From Bacteroidaceae bacterium (GTDB taxonomy: Bacteria > Bacteroidota > Bacteroidia > Bacteroidales > Bacteroidaceae): a DNA stretch of 64,000 nt. The notes beneath the pieces were generated by a model. That model searched no databases, was not told the origin of the DNA, and was given only the letters and a program-made list of their open reading frames with translations. The position numbers and the translations under genes were made by a program. Shown here piece after piece: positions 56,414-64,000 of this stretch; the stretch's first letter is position 1; every line of letters starts with the position of its first letter. The stretch covers positions 1 through 64,000 of the forward strand of contig JAGBGU010000003.1 of NCBI GenBank assembly GCA_017935785.1. Reading direction: 5' to 3'.

Positions 56414-57745
56414 ATGAAAGTGAAAAGAAATCTGAAAGCAATTCTGCTCATGGGCATGTGCGCCGTTCCGGGCTTCCGTGCCACGGCACAGGAACTATGG
56501 AACATGGACCGCTGCATACACTATGCCGTGCAACACGCCCACCGCGTACAGAAGAGCCGTGTGGAAGCAGAGAACGCCGAACTGAACGCCAGGCGGGCCG
56601 CGGGCGCCTTCATCCCCAATCTCAACGCCGGAGTGGGCGGACAAGTGTCGTGGGGACGCAACGTTGACCCCGAGACAAACACCTACAACACCATTACCAC
56701 CCTGAACAACAGCTACCAGCTGAGTACCGGAGTGACGGTATGGGACGGAATGCAGAGCATCAATTCGCTGAAACAGGCGCGCCTGCAGATGAGACAGAGC
56801 CGCAACGACCTGCAGGAAACGTGCGACCAGATTGCCATTGAGACTATGCGCTGCTTCATTGACGCGCTTTACTCCGCACAAAGCGCCGAACTGGCGGCAA
56901 TCAAGCGCGAAGACAGCAGACGTATGCTGGAGAAGACGCGCCGGATGGCGGATTTGGGCACAAAGGGAATGCCCGACGTGGCGCAGATGGAGGCACAGAT
57001 GGCCAACGACGCCTACGAAGCCGTGCGGCAGCAGAACGCGGCGCAGAAAGCCCTTCACCAGCTGAAGCTTGTCATGAACTTTCCGGCGGAAGACACGCTG
57101 GCGCTGGCCGTACTGCCACAGGACACCCTGCCCACGCTGCCGCACCATGCAAAGGGGCTGTTCCGCATTCCGGCACTGGTCACGGCCGACAACAACCTGC
57201 AACTCATGCGCTACAACCAGCGGATGGCGCGCGGAAGATTCTCGCCCACCCTCTCCCTGGGCGCCGGCGTGGGAACCAGCTACTACCGCAACCTCTCAAC
57301 CGGCATTGCCGTGAACGGATTCGGCAAGCAGTGGAAGAACAACATGGGCGAATACGTAAGCGCAAGCCTTTCCGTGCCGCTCTTCAACTTCGGCACGCTC
57401 AAGGACGTGCGCCGCGCCCGCAACCAGGTGAGGCTGGCCGAAATCTCGCGCAACGAGACACAGCACCAGATACAAGAGAACTACCGCCAGGCGCTCAACG
57501 ACGCCAAGGGGAGCCGCAAGGAAATGCTCCTGATGCGGAGCAAGAAGGAAAGCGACTCCATTGCCCACCGGCTGAACTGCCGCAGATACGAGGAAGGACT
57601 GCTCTCGGCCCTCGACCTCCAGACCACGGCACAGACGCTCCACCAGAGCCGCATCCGCCTGCTGCAGGTTATGCTCACCCTGGCCATGCAGCAGCGCATT
57701 GTACAATATTACGAGACCGGACAAATTTACAAAGAAGAACTATAA
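56414..57745 (+). CDS. TolC family outer-membrane efflux protein
   Basis: 443 residues. Signal peptide to about residue 26 (ATAQE). Two OEP repeats with long coiled coils and beta-strand insertions; markers ELWNMDRCIHYAVQHAHRVQ near the N-terminus, and the long helices around LAAIKREDSRRMLEKTRRMA and EGLLSALDLQTTAQTLHQSR. Trimeric outer-membrane channel for a tripartite pump. First gene behind a sigma-54-type promoter; the HlyD gene starts 4 nt after its stop, so they are coupled. Confidence 0.93.
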   Translation: MKVKRNLKAILLMGMCAVPGFRATAQELWNMDRCIHYAVQHAHRVQKSRVEAENAELNARRAAGAFIPNLNAGVGGQVSWGRNVDPETNTYNTITTLNNSYQLSTGVTVWDGMQSINSLKQARLQMRQSRNDLQETCDQIAIETMRCFIDALYSAQSAELAAIKREDSRRMLEKTRRMADLGTKGMPDVAQMEAQMANDAYEAVRQQNAAQKALHQLKLVMNFPAEDTLALAVLPQDTLPTLPHHAKGLFRIPALVTADNNLQLMRYNQRMARGRFSPTLSLGAGVGTSYYRNLSTGIAVNGFGKQWKNNMGEYVSASLSVPLFNFGTLKDVRRARNQVRLAEISRNETQHQIQENYRQALNDAKGSRKEMLLMRSKKESDSIAHRLNCRRYEEGLLSALDLQTTAQTLHQSRIRLLQVMLTLAMQQRIVQYYETGQIYKEEL

Positions 57746-57749
57746 AGAT

Positions 57750-59006
57750 ATGGACAGAAAGATTGAACGCAAACAGTTTCTCATCCCCACGCGCTACTGG
57801 CTGTGGATTGCCGCAGCCGCCGTGTTCCTGGGGCTGATCGTATGGCTTGCCGCGGGCAGCTATACAACCGTGATGAAGGTGGACCGCGCCGACCTCCACA
57901 TCAGGCCGGTTGCCAAAGGGGAATTTAACGACTACATTGCCCTGGACGCACACGTGGCGCCCATCCAGGTGGTGCAGATAAGCCCCGAGGAGGGCGGAAT
58001 TGTGCAGGAGCGCGTGGTGGAGGAAGGCGCACGCGTAAGGAAAGGCGATGTGCTGGTGCGCCTGAGCAACGCCAACCTCAACCTGCAGATTCTCAATGCC
58101 GAGAGCGAACTGGCGGAGAAGCAGAACATGCTGCGCAACACGCAGATAAGCATGGAGCAGGACCGTCTGAACAACAGCTACGAGGAGCTGCAGCTCTCGC
58201 AGGACGTGGTGGCCAAGCGCCGCCACTGGATGCGCCAGGAGAAGCTCTTTGCCGAACGCCTCATCCCCCAGGAAGACTGGCTGCGGGCCAGGGAAGACTA
58301 CGAACTGGCCGTAAAGAAGCACCAGCTCGTAAGGGAGCGGCTGCACAAGGACTCGCTGCTGCGGCAGAGCCAGACCGAGCAGATGGAGGACAACCTGGCG
58401 GCCATGCAGCGCAACGTGCTGCTGGTGCGCGAACGCAAGGAACGGCTGGAGGTTAGGGCGCAGATTGACGGCGAGGTGGGACTGCTCGACGTGGAGCTGG
58501 GACAGAGCGTGGCCGCCGGCGGAAAGATTGGCGTGGTGAACGACCTGAGCGACTTCAAGGTGGAGGCCATGGTGGACGAACATTACATAGACCGTGTGGT
58601 GAGCGGACTCACTGCCCGTTTCCAACAGGGCGGATCGGTCTTCGGGCTGCGCCTGCGCAAGGTGTTCCCCGAGGTGCGCAACGGACGCTTCCGTGTAGAC
58701 TTCACCTTCGACGGCAACAAGCCCGCAAACATACGGACGGGCCAGACCTACTACATTGACCTGCAGCTGGGCGAACCCAAGCAGGCCGTCATCATCCCCA
58801 AGGGCACCTTCTACAGCGCCACGGGCGGAAACTGGATCTTCGTGCTGGACAAGGAGGGCAAGAAGGCCTACCGCCGACAGATCCGCATTGGACGCCAGAA
58901 TCCCGAGCACTACGAGGTGACGGAGGGACTGGAACCCGGCGAGCAGGTTATCGTTAGCGGCTACGAGGCGTTCAAGGAGATGGAAACCATTGTCATTAAG
59001 GACTGA
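57750..59006 (+). CDS. HlyD/MacA-like periplasmic adaptor
   Basis: 418 residues from MDRKIERKQF. Single membrane helix about residues 16-36, beta-barrel/lipoyl halves (VVQISPEEGGIVQERVVEEG and the returning LEVRAQIDGEVGLLDVELGQ) on either side of a long coiled coil (about 95-225; ELAEKQNMLRNTQISMEQDR). The C-terminal part contains a beta-barrel segment (about 265-350). Adaptor linking the ABC permease to TolC. It is coupled to tolC. A repeat array separates it from the permease gene by 782 nt. Confidence 0.93.
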   Translation: MDRKIERKQFLIPTRYWLWIAAAAVFLGLIVWLAAGSYTTVMKVDRADLHIRPVAKGEFNDYIALDAHVAPIQVVQISPEEGGIVQERVVEEGARVRKGDVLVRLSNANLNLQILNAESELAEKQNMLRNTQISMEQDRLNNSYEELQLSQDVVAKRRHWMRQEKLFAERLIPQEDWLRAREDYELAVKKHQLVRERLHKDSLLRQSQTEQMEDNLAAMQRNVLLVRERKERLEVRAQIDGEVGLLDVELGQSVAAGGKIGVVNDLSDFKVEAMVDEHYIDRVVSGLTARFQQGGSVFGLRLRKVFPEVRNGRFRVDFTFDGNKPANIRTGQTYYIDLQLGEPKQAVIIPKGTFYSATGGNWIFVLDKEGKKAYRRQIRIGRQNPEHYEVTEGLEPGEQVIVSGYEAFKEMETIVIKD

Positions 59007-59032
59007 CGACGATTCCCCCGCTCGCATACCTG

Positions 59033-59543
59033 TCCGCGAGGGGTCGCGGAGCATTCCAACGCTGAAAAAATGGTCCGCGAGGGGTCGCGGAGCATTCCAA
59101 CGCTGAAAAAATGGTCCGCGAGGGGTCGCGAAGCATTTCCACGCCGAAAAAATGGTCCGCGAGGGGTCGCGGAGCATTCCAACGCCGAAAAAACGGTCCG
59201 CGAGGGGTCGCGGAGCATTTCCACGCTGAAAAAATGGTCCGCGAGGGGTCGCGGAGCATTTCCACGCTGAAAAAATGGTTCGCGAGGGGTCGCGGAGCAT
59301 TCCAACGCTGAAAAAACGGCCGGCGAGGGGTCGCCGAGCATTCCAACGCTGAAAAAACGGCCGGCGAGGGGTCGCCGAGCATTTCCACGCTGAAAAAATG
59401 GCCGGCGAGGGGTCGCCGAGCATTCCAACGCTGAAAAAACGGCCGGCGAGGGGTCGCCGAGCATTCCAACGCTGAAAAAATGGCCGGCGAGGGGTCGCCG
59501 AGCATTTCCACGCTGAAAAAATGGCCGGCGAGGGGTCGCCGAG
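59033..59543. repeat. tandem array of 12.5 exactly 41-nt units with conserved hairpin
   Basis: Twelve complete units and a partial, beginning at 59033. Units 1-7 carry TCCGCGA-GGGG-TCGCGGA (unit 7 TTCGCGA); units 8-13 carry CGGCGA-GGGG-TCGCCG, a paired C-G to G-C exchange that keeps the stem. Between hairpins: GCATTCCAACGC or GCATTTCCACGC, then (T/C)GAAAAAA(T/C)GG. Read on the minus strand each unit is hairpin, CCA/CCG, T6, tail ending AATGC. All three minus frames stay open through it, producing a repetitive but meaningless reading. Confidence 0.95.
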
Positions 59544-59564
59544 GGTTTAGAAACACAACCTAGC

Positions 59565-59748
59565 GTCATCCTGAACTTGTTTCAGGATCTCACAGCGAGC
59601 CTTTGGAAACCCCTCACCGCGGACAGATGCTGAACTAAATTCAGCATGACAATACACCAAACGTCATCCTGAACTTGTTTCAGGATCTCAACGCGAGCCT
59701 TTGCCACCCCCTCACCGCGGACAGATGCTGAAACAAGTTCAGCATGAC
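59565..59748. repeat. two inverted pairs of REP-like palindromes
   Basis: Elements at 59565-59590 and 59663-59688 read GTC-ATCCTGAA-loop-TTCAGGAT-CT; elements at 59625-59650 and 59723-59748 are in the reverse orientation, with arms ATGCTGAA/TTCAGCAT. Starts are 60 nt apart within each pair, with a CCGCGGAC-type spacer. They precede the permease gene; 59749-59788 contains only AT-rich sequence with no promoter found. Confidence 0.85.
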
Positions 59749-59788
59749 AATACAAAAAGTATAACAACAAAATAAAACAAAAAACAAA

Positions 59789-62152
59789 ATGAAAATCAAT
59801 TCCTACCTGACGTTCCTCTCCAGGAACAAGGCCTACACCGCCATCAACGTGTTCGGACTGTCGGTGTCGCTGATGTTTGTCATCCTCATAGGCCTGTATT
59901 ACGAACACGAGACGGGCGTAGACCAGCAGATTCCGGACAAGGAGCGCGTGGTGCTGGTGCATCCCGCGAAGACGGAAAACTTCAAGATGAGCGGCACCTC
60001 GCGCGAGATTATCCCCCTGCTGCGCAAACAGCTGCCGCAGATTCAGTCGGCCTGCGCCCTGGTCAGCATGACCAACCGCCACGTGCAGTTTGCGCAGGAC
60101 GACTATGCCAAGTGCGACATGCTCTATGTGGACAGCACCTATTACGACGTGTTCGGCTTCACGCTCCTTGAGGGCGACCCGCACACCGCGCTGGCCGACG
60201 AGCAGAGCGTGGTGCTGGAGGAAGGGATGGCACGCAAACTCTTCCCACAGGGCGACGCCATGGGCAAGCCCCTCACGCTGAACGACAAGTACAAGGTGTT
60301 TGTGCGCGGCATCTACCGCCGAACCGAGAACTCCAGCATTCCGCAGGACGACATTGTGGGACGCTATGAGCTGTTGCGCGAGGAACTGCCCTACAACTTC
60401 AATATCATGGGCAACTTCGGCGGCTCCGACGTCTATCTGAAACTGAACGAGGGAACAGACTACAAGGAGCTTATCCCGCAAGTGAACAAGATTCTTACCG
60501 AGGCCTATGCCCAAATCGGAGCGGGCCTGGAGAAACTGACATTCTCGCTCAGCCCCGTGGCTGAGAACTATTTCTCCGACTACAGCAGCAACGTGTGCCG
60601 CCGCGGCGAGCCCACGCAGGTGATGCTCATTGCCATCATCGGACTCATCATCCTGGCGTTTGCCGTGATGAACTACATCAACCTGACCGTGGCGCAGGCC
60701 GGCCGCCGGGCAAAGGAGATGGCCACACGCCGTCTGCTGGGCAGCCAGAAGCGCGACATCATGGTGCGCATGGTGCTGGAGAGCACGGCGCTGTGCGCCT
60801 TCTCCGTGGCGCTGGCTCTGGTGCTGACGGCGGCGGCCGTGCCCTATACCAACCAGCTGCTGGAGACCCACATCGGCCTGGGGCAGCTGGCCGCTCCGCT
60901 CAACCTGCTCATCCTCCTGGGCGGCACTGCCGTGCTGGGCGCGGTGGCCGGACTGATTCCCGCACGGCTGATGGCTACGGTGCAGCCCATAGACGTGGTG
61001 CGCGGCACCTTCCGTCTGAAGAGCAAGACCACGCTGGGCCGCGCGTTCATGACGGTGCAGCATTTCATCACCATTGTGCTGGTGGCGGTAACGGCCATCT
61101 TCTCCCACCACACCCTGCACATGATCCATGCCCCCCTGGGCTATAAGACGGACAGCCTGATGGCCTTCCGCACACAGCGGAACGCGCAGAAGGCCATGCT
61201 CTTCAAGCAGAAGCTGAAGGCGCTGCCGGGCGTGGAGAACGCATCGGTGTGCATGGACGTGCCCCTGAACCACGGATTCAACCAGATGGGCGCAACCGAG
61301 AGCGGAAAGACCGTCCGCTTCCAGCGCCTCTATGGCGACGAGGACTATCTGGCCACCCTGGGCATCGAGCTGAAGGAGAAATGGGGCAACGGAGAATACA
61401 TGAACACCTATGTTTCCACCGACTTCCACTCCACCCTGGGCATTGCGCCCAACGTGCGTACCTTCAAATGGAGGCCAGTCGATCAGGAGTTGATGGACAT
61501 CCACGGCATGCTGGCCGACTTCAACCTGGGCACCAGCCGCCACAAGGAACACGAGGAAAGTCCCGAGGTGACCATCGTCTACGAAATAAAGAACGAGGTG
61601 ATGGCCAAAAATGACTTCGGCTGCATCCTCATCCGCGTCAGGGGCGACAAAAAGGAAACGCTGGAGGCGGTGAAGCAGATTTACAAGGAGGTGTACCGCG
61701 AGGACTTCACGGACAGCATGCCCTGGATGCAGCAGAGCGTGGCATCGGCGTTCCAGGCCGAGAGCCGCCTGCTCACCATACTGTCTTGCTTTGCCGGCGT
61801 GGCGCTGCTCATCAGCGTGCTCGGCCTGGTGGCCATGAGCACCTACCACATCCAGCAGCGGCGCAAGGAGATTGCCGTGCGCAAGGTGTTCGGCTCCAGC
61901 GTGGCACAGGTGCGCCGCCGGCTCATAGGCCAGTTCCTCGCCCATGTGGCAGTGGCGGCCCTGCCCGCCGTTCCGCTGGTGTGGTGGCTGGCGCGCGAGT
62001 ACATGAGCACCCAGGTGGTGCGCATCGTGTGGTGGCCCTGGATCATCATTGCCGTGGCCGTGGTGCTGCTCATCAGCTGGCTGGCCGTGGCGGTGCAGAG
62101 CCGCATGGCTGCCGCGGAAAAGCCCGTAAAGCACATCAAGGATAATGAATAA
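59789..62152 (+). CDS. ABC transporter permease, MacB-like with two FtsX units
   Basis: 787 residues. N-terminal helix (about 14-34), periplasmic MacB_PCD domain (about 35-270), FtsX block (about 280-420; helices AIIGLIILAFAVMNYINLTV and so on, with ARRAKEMATRRLLGSQK coupling-helix segment), a second periplasmic domain and a second FtsX block (about 660-770; RRKEIAVRKVFGSS). This Bacteroidetes form has eight helices in total. Partner ATPase is encoded 553 nt downstream. The stop lies within a 50-nt tandem duplication. The gene and its neighbours are more GC-rich than the left half of the window. Confidence 0.93.
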   Translation: MKINSYLTFLSRNKAYTAINVFGLSVSLMFVILIGLYYEHETGVDQQIPDKERVVLVHPAKTENFKMSGTSREIIPLLRKQLPQIQSACALVSMTNRHVQFAQDDYAKCDMLYVDSTYYDVFGFTLLEGDPHTALADEQSVVLEEGMARKLFPQGDAMGKPLTLNDKYKVFVRGIYRRTENSSIPQDDIVGRYELLREELPYNFNIMGNFGGSDVYLKLNEGTDYKELIPQVNKILTEAYAQIGAGLEKLTFSLSPVAENYFSDYSSNVCRRGEPTQVMLIAIIGLIILAFAVMNYINLTVAQAGRRAKEMATRRLLGSQKRDIMVRMVLESTALCAFSVALALVLTAAAVPYTNQLLETHIGLGQLAAPLNLLILLGGTAVLGAVAGLIPARLMATVQPIDVVRGTFRLKSKTTLGRAFMTVQHFITIVLVAVTAIFSHHTLHMIHAPLGYKTDSLMAFRTQRNAQKAMLFKQKLKALPGVENASVCMDVPLNHGFNQMGATESGKTVRFQRLYGDEDYLATLGIELKEKWGNGEYMNTYVSTDFHSTLGIAPNVRTFKWRPVDQELMDIHGMLADFNLGTSRHKEHEESPEVTIVYEIKNEVMAKNDFGCILIRVRGDKKETLEAVKQIYKEVYREDFTDSMPWMQQSVASAFQAESRLLTILSCFAGVALLISVLGLVAMSTYHIQQRRKEIAVRKVFGSSVAQVRRRLIGQFLAHVAVAALPAVPLVWWLAREYMSTQVVRIVWWPWIIIAVAVVLLISWLAVAVQSRMAAAEKPVKHIKDNE

Positions 62153-62246
62153 GATGAGGGTTGCCGGTTCACCCGTCCAATATCCAACGTCATCCTGAAT
62201 AAGATGAAGGTTGCCGGTTCACCCGTCCAACATTCAACGTCATCCT
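62147..62246 (+). repeat. 50-nt tandem duplication starting in the permease stop region
   Basis: Units 62147-62196 and 62197-62246, beginning GAATAAGATGA and ending GTCATCCT; three or so mismatches. The first copy contains the permease stop (TAA at 62150-62152). Each unit ends with the first eight bases of the REP-like palindrome. Confidence 0.85.
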
Positions 62247-62479
62247 GAACTTGTTTCAGGATCTGTCCGCGGAGAAGAACAAGAAAAGGCACGAGGAAAT
62301 AGTTAATCAAGGCTCGCGGTGAGATGCTGAACTAAATTCAGCATGACAATACACTTAGGGTTATCGTGTTTTCGTATATAGAAATACACCAAACGTCATC
62401 CTGAACTTGTTTCAGGATCTGTCCGCGGAGAAGAACAAGAAAGGCTCGCGGTGAGATGCTGAAACAAGTTCAGCATGAC
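62239..62479. repeat. REP-like palindromes, two inverted pairs
   Basis: Forward copies at 62239-62264 and 62395-62420; reverse copies at 62322-62347 and 62454-62479. Same arms and spacer style as at 59565-59748. Between permease and ATPase genes. Confidence 0.85.
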
Positions 62480-62593
62480 GAAATGATGCTGTGAAATATG
62501 AAAGACGCGGAACGGCAACGAAAATAAACATTAAACAACAAACCATCCCCACCAGCATATCCCCAAAATCTCCCCATAGAGGGGCGAACAAGA

Positions 62594-62686
62594 CCTTCAG
62601 AGGATTGACTAAATGTCAATCTGTGTCGCAGTGAGGGGAGCGCAGTCCCCTGCGCGACGGAGGGTCTTTAGAGGGGGTGCTGAAGG
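62594..62686. repeat. nested inverted repeat before the ABC ATPase gene
   Basis: CCTTCAG (62594-62600) and CTGAAGG (62680-62686) enclose TCGCAGTGAGGGGAGCGCAG, then TCCCCTGCGCGA, which itself folds as AGGGG/CCCCT and TCGC/GCGA. Function unknown; no promoter consensus found. The ATPase start is 20 nt downstream, so the structure could affect translation. Confidence 0.6.
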
Positions 62687-62705
62687 GAACAAAAATAAAA
62701 CAATT

Positions 62706-63371
62706 ATGATAAAAGTAACAGACCTGTGCAAGACATTCCGCACAGAAGACGTAGAGACCATTGCCCTGGACAACGTATCGTTCCAGGTGAAAGAAGGAGA
62801 GTTTGTAGCCATAATGGGCCCCAGCGGATGCGGCAAGAGTACGCTGCTGAACATACTGGGCCTGCTGGACGAGGCCGGCGGCGGAAGCTATCAGCTGGAC
62901 GGCCGCGAAATGCTTTCGCTCCCCGAGGAAGAGATGACCCGCGTACGCAAGGGACAGATTGGCTTTGTGTTCCAGAGCTTCAACCTCATTGACGAACTTA
63001 CCGTGGAGGAAAACATAGAGCTGCCCCTCACCTATCATCCCTTGAGCAAGCAGGAACGCCGCCAGCGCGTGCAGGACATCATGAAACGCATGGGAATTGG
63101 CCACCGCGCACAACACTTCCCCCACCAGCTGAGCGGCGGACAGCAGCAGCGTGTGGCCATTGCCCGCGCCGTGGTGTTCGGCCCCAAGATAATCCTGGCC
63201 GACGAGCCTACGGGAAACCTTGACTCCAAAAACGGACTGGAGGTGATGAGCCTGCTTACCGAACTGAACCGCGAGGGCACCACCGTGGTGATGGTTACGC
63301 ACAGCGACCGCGACGCCAAGATTGCCCACCGCATCATCCACCTCTTCGACGGACATATCGTGACGGAATAA
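62706..63371 (+). CDS. ABC transporter ATP-binding protein, MacB/LolD type
   Basis: 221 residues from MIKVTDLCKTF; an upstream in-frame Met extends into the repeat and lacks support. Walker A GPSGCGKST (about residues 38-46), Q-loop VFQSFNLIDELTVEENIELP, signature LSGGQQQRVAIARA, Walker B IILADEPTGNLDS and His in VTHSDRD. Energises the MacB-like permease encoded upstream, completing a tripartite pump with HlyD and TolC. A terminator follows 96 nt after the stop, so the operon ends here. Confidence 0.95.
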   Translation: MIKVTDLCKTFRTEDVETIALDNVSFQVKEGEFVAIMGPSGCGKSTLLNILGLLDEAGGGSYQLDGREMLSLPEEEMTRVRKGQIGFVFQSFNLIDELTVEENIELPLTYHPLSKQERRQRVQDIMKRMGIGHRAQHFPHQLSGGQQQRVAIARAVVFGPKIILADEPTGNLDSKNGLEVMSLLTELNREGTTVVMVTHSDRDAKIAHRIIHLFDGHIVTE

Positions 63372-63466
63372 GGAAACCTGCCGCAAGGGCACGTATCCGA
63401 TTGGGCATTCCCTCCCCAAAAGAAGAAGAGATGTAATGTTGATTGGTTAGGGGGATGCCGCAGCAG

Positions 63467-63501
63467 ACGGGAGGAAACGCCATTCCTCCCGTTTTTTTTT
63501 T
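63467..63501 (+). terminator. rho-independent terminator of the efflux operon
   Basis: Stem ACGGGAGGAA/TTCCTCCCGT with a 6-nt loop followed by ten T (63492-63501). Confidence 0.9.
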
Positions 63502-63542
63502 AGCGATGAGCGATGAGCGGTGAGCGAAGAATCCTTCCAAAC

Positions 63543-63863
63543 GTCATGCTGAACTTGTTTCAGCATCTCACCGCGAGCCCCTGCTTCCCTTCTCCGCGGA
63601 CAGACCCTGAAATTTGCGATTAAGCGAGAGCAAAGCCAAGCTTGCTTGAGCTATGCCGAGCGTGAGCAAATTGAACGAAGTTAAACAAGTTATTCGCCTT
63701 CGCTCATCGAAAACATCTTTTATTTTTAGAATGAGGTATGGTCAGGATGACGTTTGAAAGAGACACGGCTCATTGTTATGTCATGCTGAACTTGTTTCAG
63801 CATCTCACTGCGAGCCCCTGCTTCCTTCTCCGCGGACAGATCCTGAAACAAGTTCAGGATGAC
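63543..63863. repeat. REP-like palindromes, forward 63543 and 63780, reverse 63838
   Basis: Copies at 63543-63568 and 63780-63805 have arms ATGCTGAA/TTCAGCAT; 63838-63863 has ATCCTGAA-type arms in reverse. After 63543 the expected reverse partner is replaced by CCCTGAAATTTGCGATTAAG (63605), which resembles 27963. A GCTTGC-rich hairpin block (63607-63700) follows. No gene in 63372-64000. Confidence 0.8.
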
Positions 63864-63872
63864 GAGGAAAAA

Positions 63873-64000
63873 GCCGTCCGAGGGGTCAGGAACCGCAAAA
63901 ACCACGGTTTTAATGCCGTCCGAGGGGTCGGGAATCGCCAAAAAGCCGATTTTGATGAAAACGACAGGCGTCGGAGCCGCAAAAAGACGTTTTTGATGAA
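63873..64000. repeat. right-edge array of ~42-nt units, cut by the window end
   Basis: GCCGTCCGAGGGGTC at 63873 and 63915, 42 nt apart, each followed by CG-rich bases and an A-run; a third, diverged GGCGTCGGAG copy starts at 63967. The CCGA-GGGG-TCGG core recalls the hairpin with GGGG loop of the 59033-59543 array. It continues past the window. Confidence 0.6.

Noticed and set aside
57675-59423. Long minus-strand open frame of several hundred codons covering hlyD antisense and the 41-nt array
   Set aside because: Its repeats come from the 41-nt array, which is open in all three minus frames, and the rest is the shadow of hlyD. No start signal or domain.
59033-59543. Array as the terminator of the tolC-hlyD transcript
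   Set aside because: T-tracts follow the hairpins only on the minus strand; on the plus strand A6 follows, so sense termination is not supported.
59582-62134. 850-codon minus-strand frame opposite the permease gene
   Set aside because: His/Gly-rich reading typical of an antisense shadow; the plus strand has an intact FtsX-type protein.

Overview
The window comes from a member of the Bacteroidales, most likely a Prevotellaceae relative (Prevotella, Paraprevotella or Alloprevotella). Evidence: promoters follow the Bacteroidetes pattern TTG-N19/20-TAnnTTTG; several genes belong to families found essentially only in Bacteroidetes (DUF4199, DUF6452, DUF6048, gliding-motility C-terminal domain, PorT-like barrels, type 9 secretion-style C-termini); and the tRNA-Thr and SRP RNA have the forms usual there. 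No plasmid, phage, insertion sequence, integrase or cas gene is visible, so this is chromosomal DNA. Species calls from memory are not possible.

Layout. 1-378: an edge array of about 40-nt units. 379-1445: a hypothetical gene, then an SRP RNA/tRNA-Thr transcription unit with its own promoter and terminator (minus strand). 1467-8563: a tightly packed operon (DUF4199, GT2 glycosyltransferase, DUF6452 lipoprotein, DUF6048, MntP, ApbE, Crp/Fnr regulator, M3 peptidase), followed by dCMP deaminase and an S41 protease. 10781-15474: a sialic-acid catabolism cluster (lyase, kelch mutarotase fused to a Na+ symporter, 2-epimerase). 15616-18346: divergent flippase and glycosyltransferase. 18497-20687: lipoprotein and formate-THF ligase. 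20803-23670: aldose epimerase, GH43, YccF. 23868-27839: a 1323-residue surface protein. 28259-32966: TlpA-like lipoprotein, GH5, SDR, AsnA and a DUF5009 acyltransferase. 33548-39235: UvrA, a gliding-type secreted protein, a LysM protein and a beta-barrel. 39453-45663 (minus strand): SLC13 permease, CysC, CysD, CysN, sulfotransferase and a small membrane protein, which reads as a sulfonation pathway (sulfate to PAPS to a sulfated acceptor). 45715-50356: a CotH-domain secreted protein, a hypothetical, LuxS and Pfs. 50464-51980: Cu/Zn-type permease and a small TPR-like protein. 52018-56196: the phenylalanine/tyrosine operon pheA, aminotransferase, DAHP synthase/chorismate mutase, tyrA. 56363-63371: a TolC/HlyD/MacB-type efflux system behind a sigma-54-type promoter. 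63372-64000: terminator and repeats.

Two things stand out. First, the phe/tyr operon is preceded by a 21-codon leader with 11 aromatic codons, a terminator, and an upstream copy of one terminator arm that overlaps the leader stop. This is a complete transcription attenuator. Second, at least five intergenic sites carry tandem arrays whose unit is about 41 nt whatever its sequence. In the clearest arrays the unit is a short hairpin, three bases, six T, and a tail ending in AATGC. One array shows a compensatory base-pair change in the hairpin. I know of no description of such a family. They sit beside a separate set of REP-like palindromes (12 copies), mostly arranged as inverted pairs.
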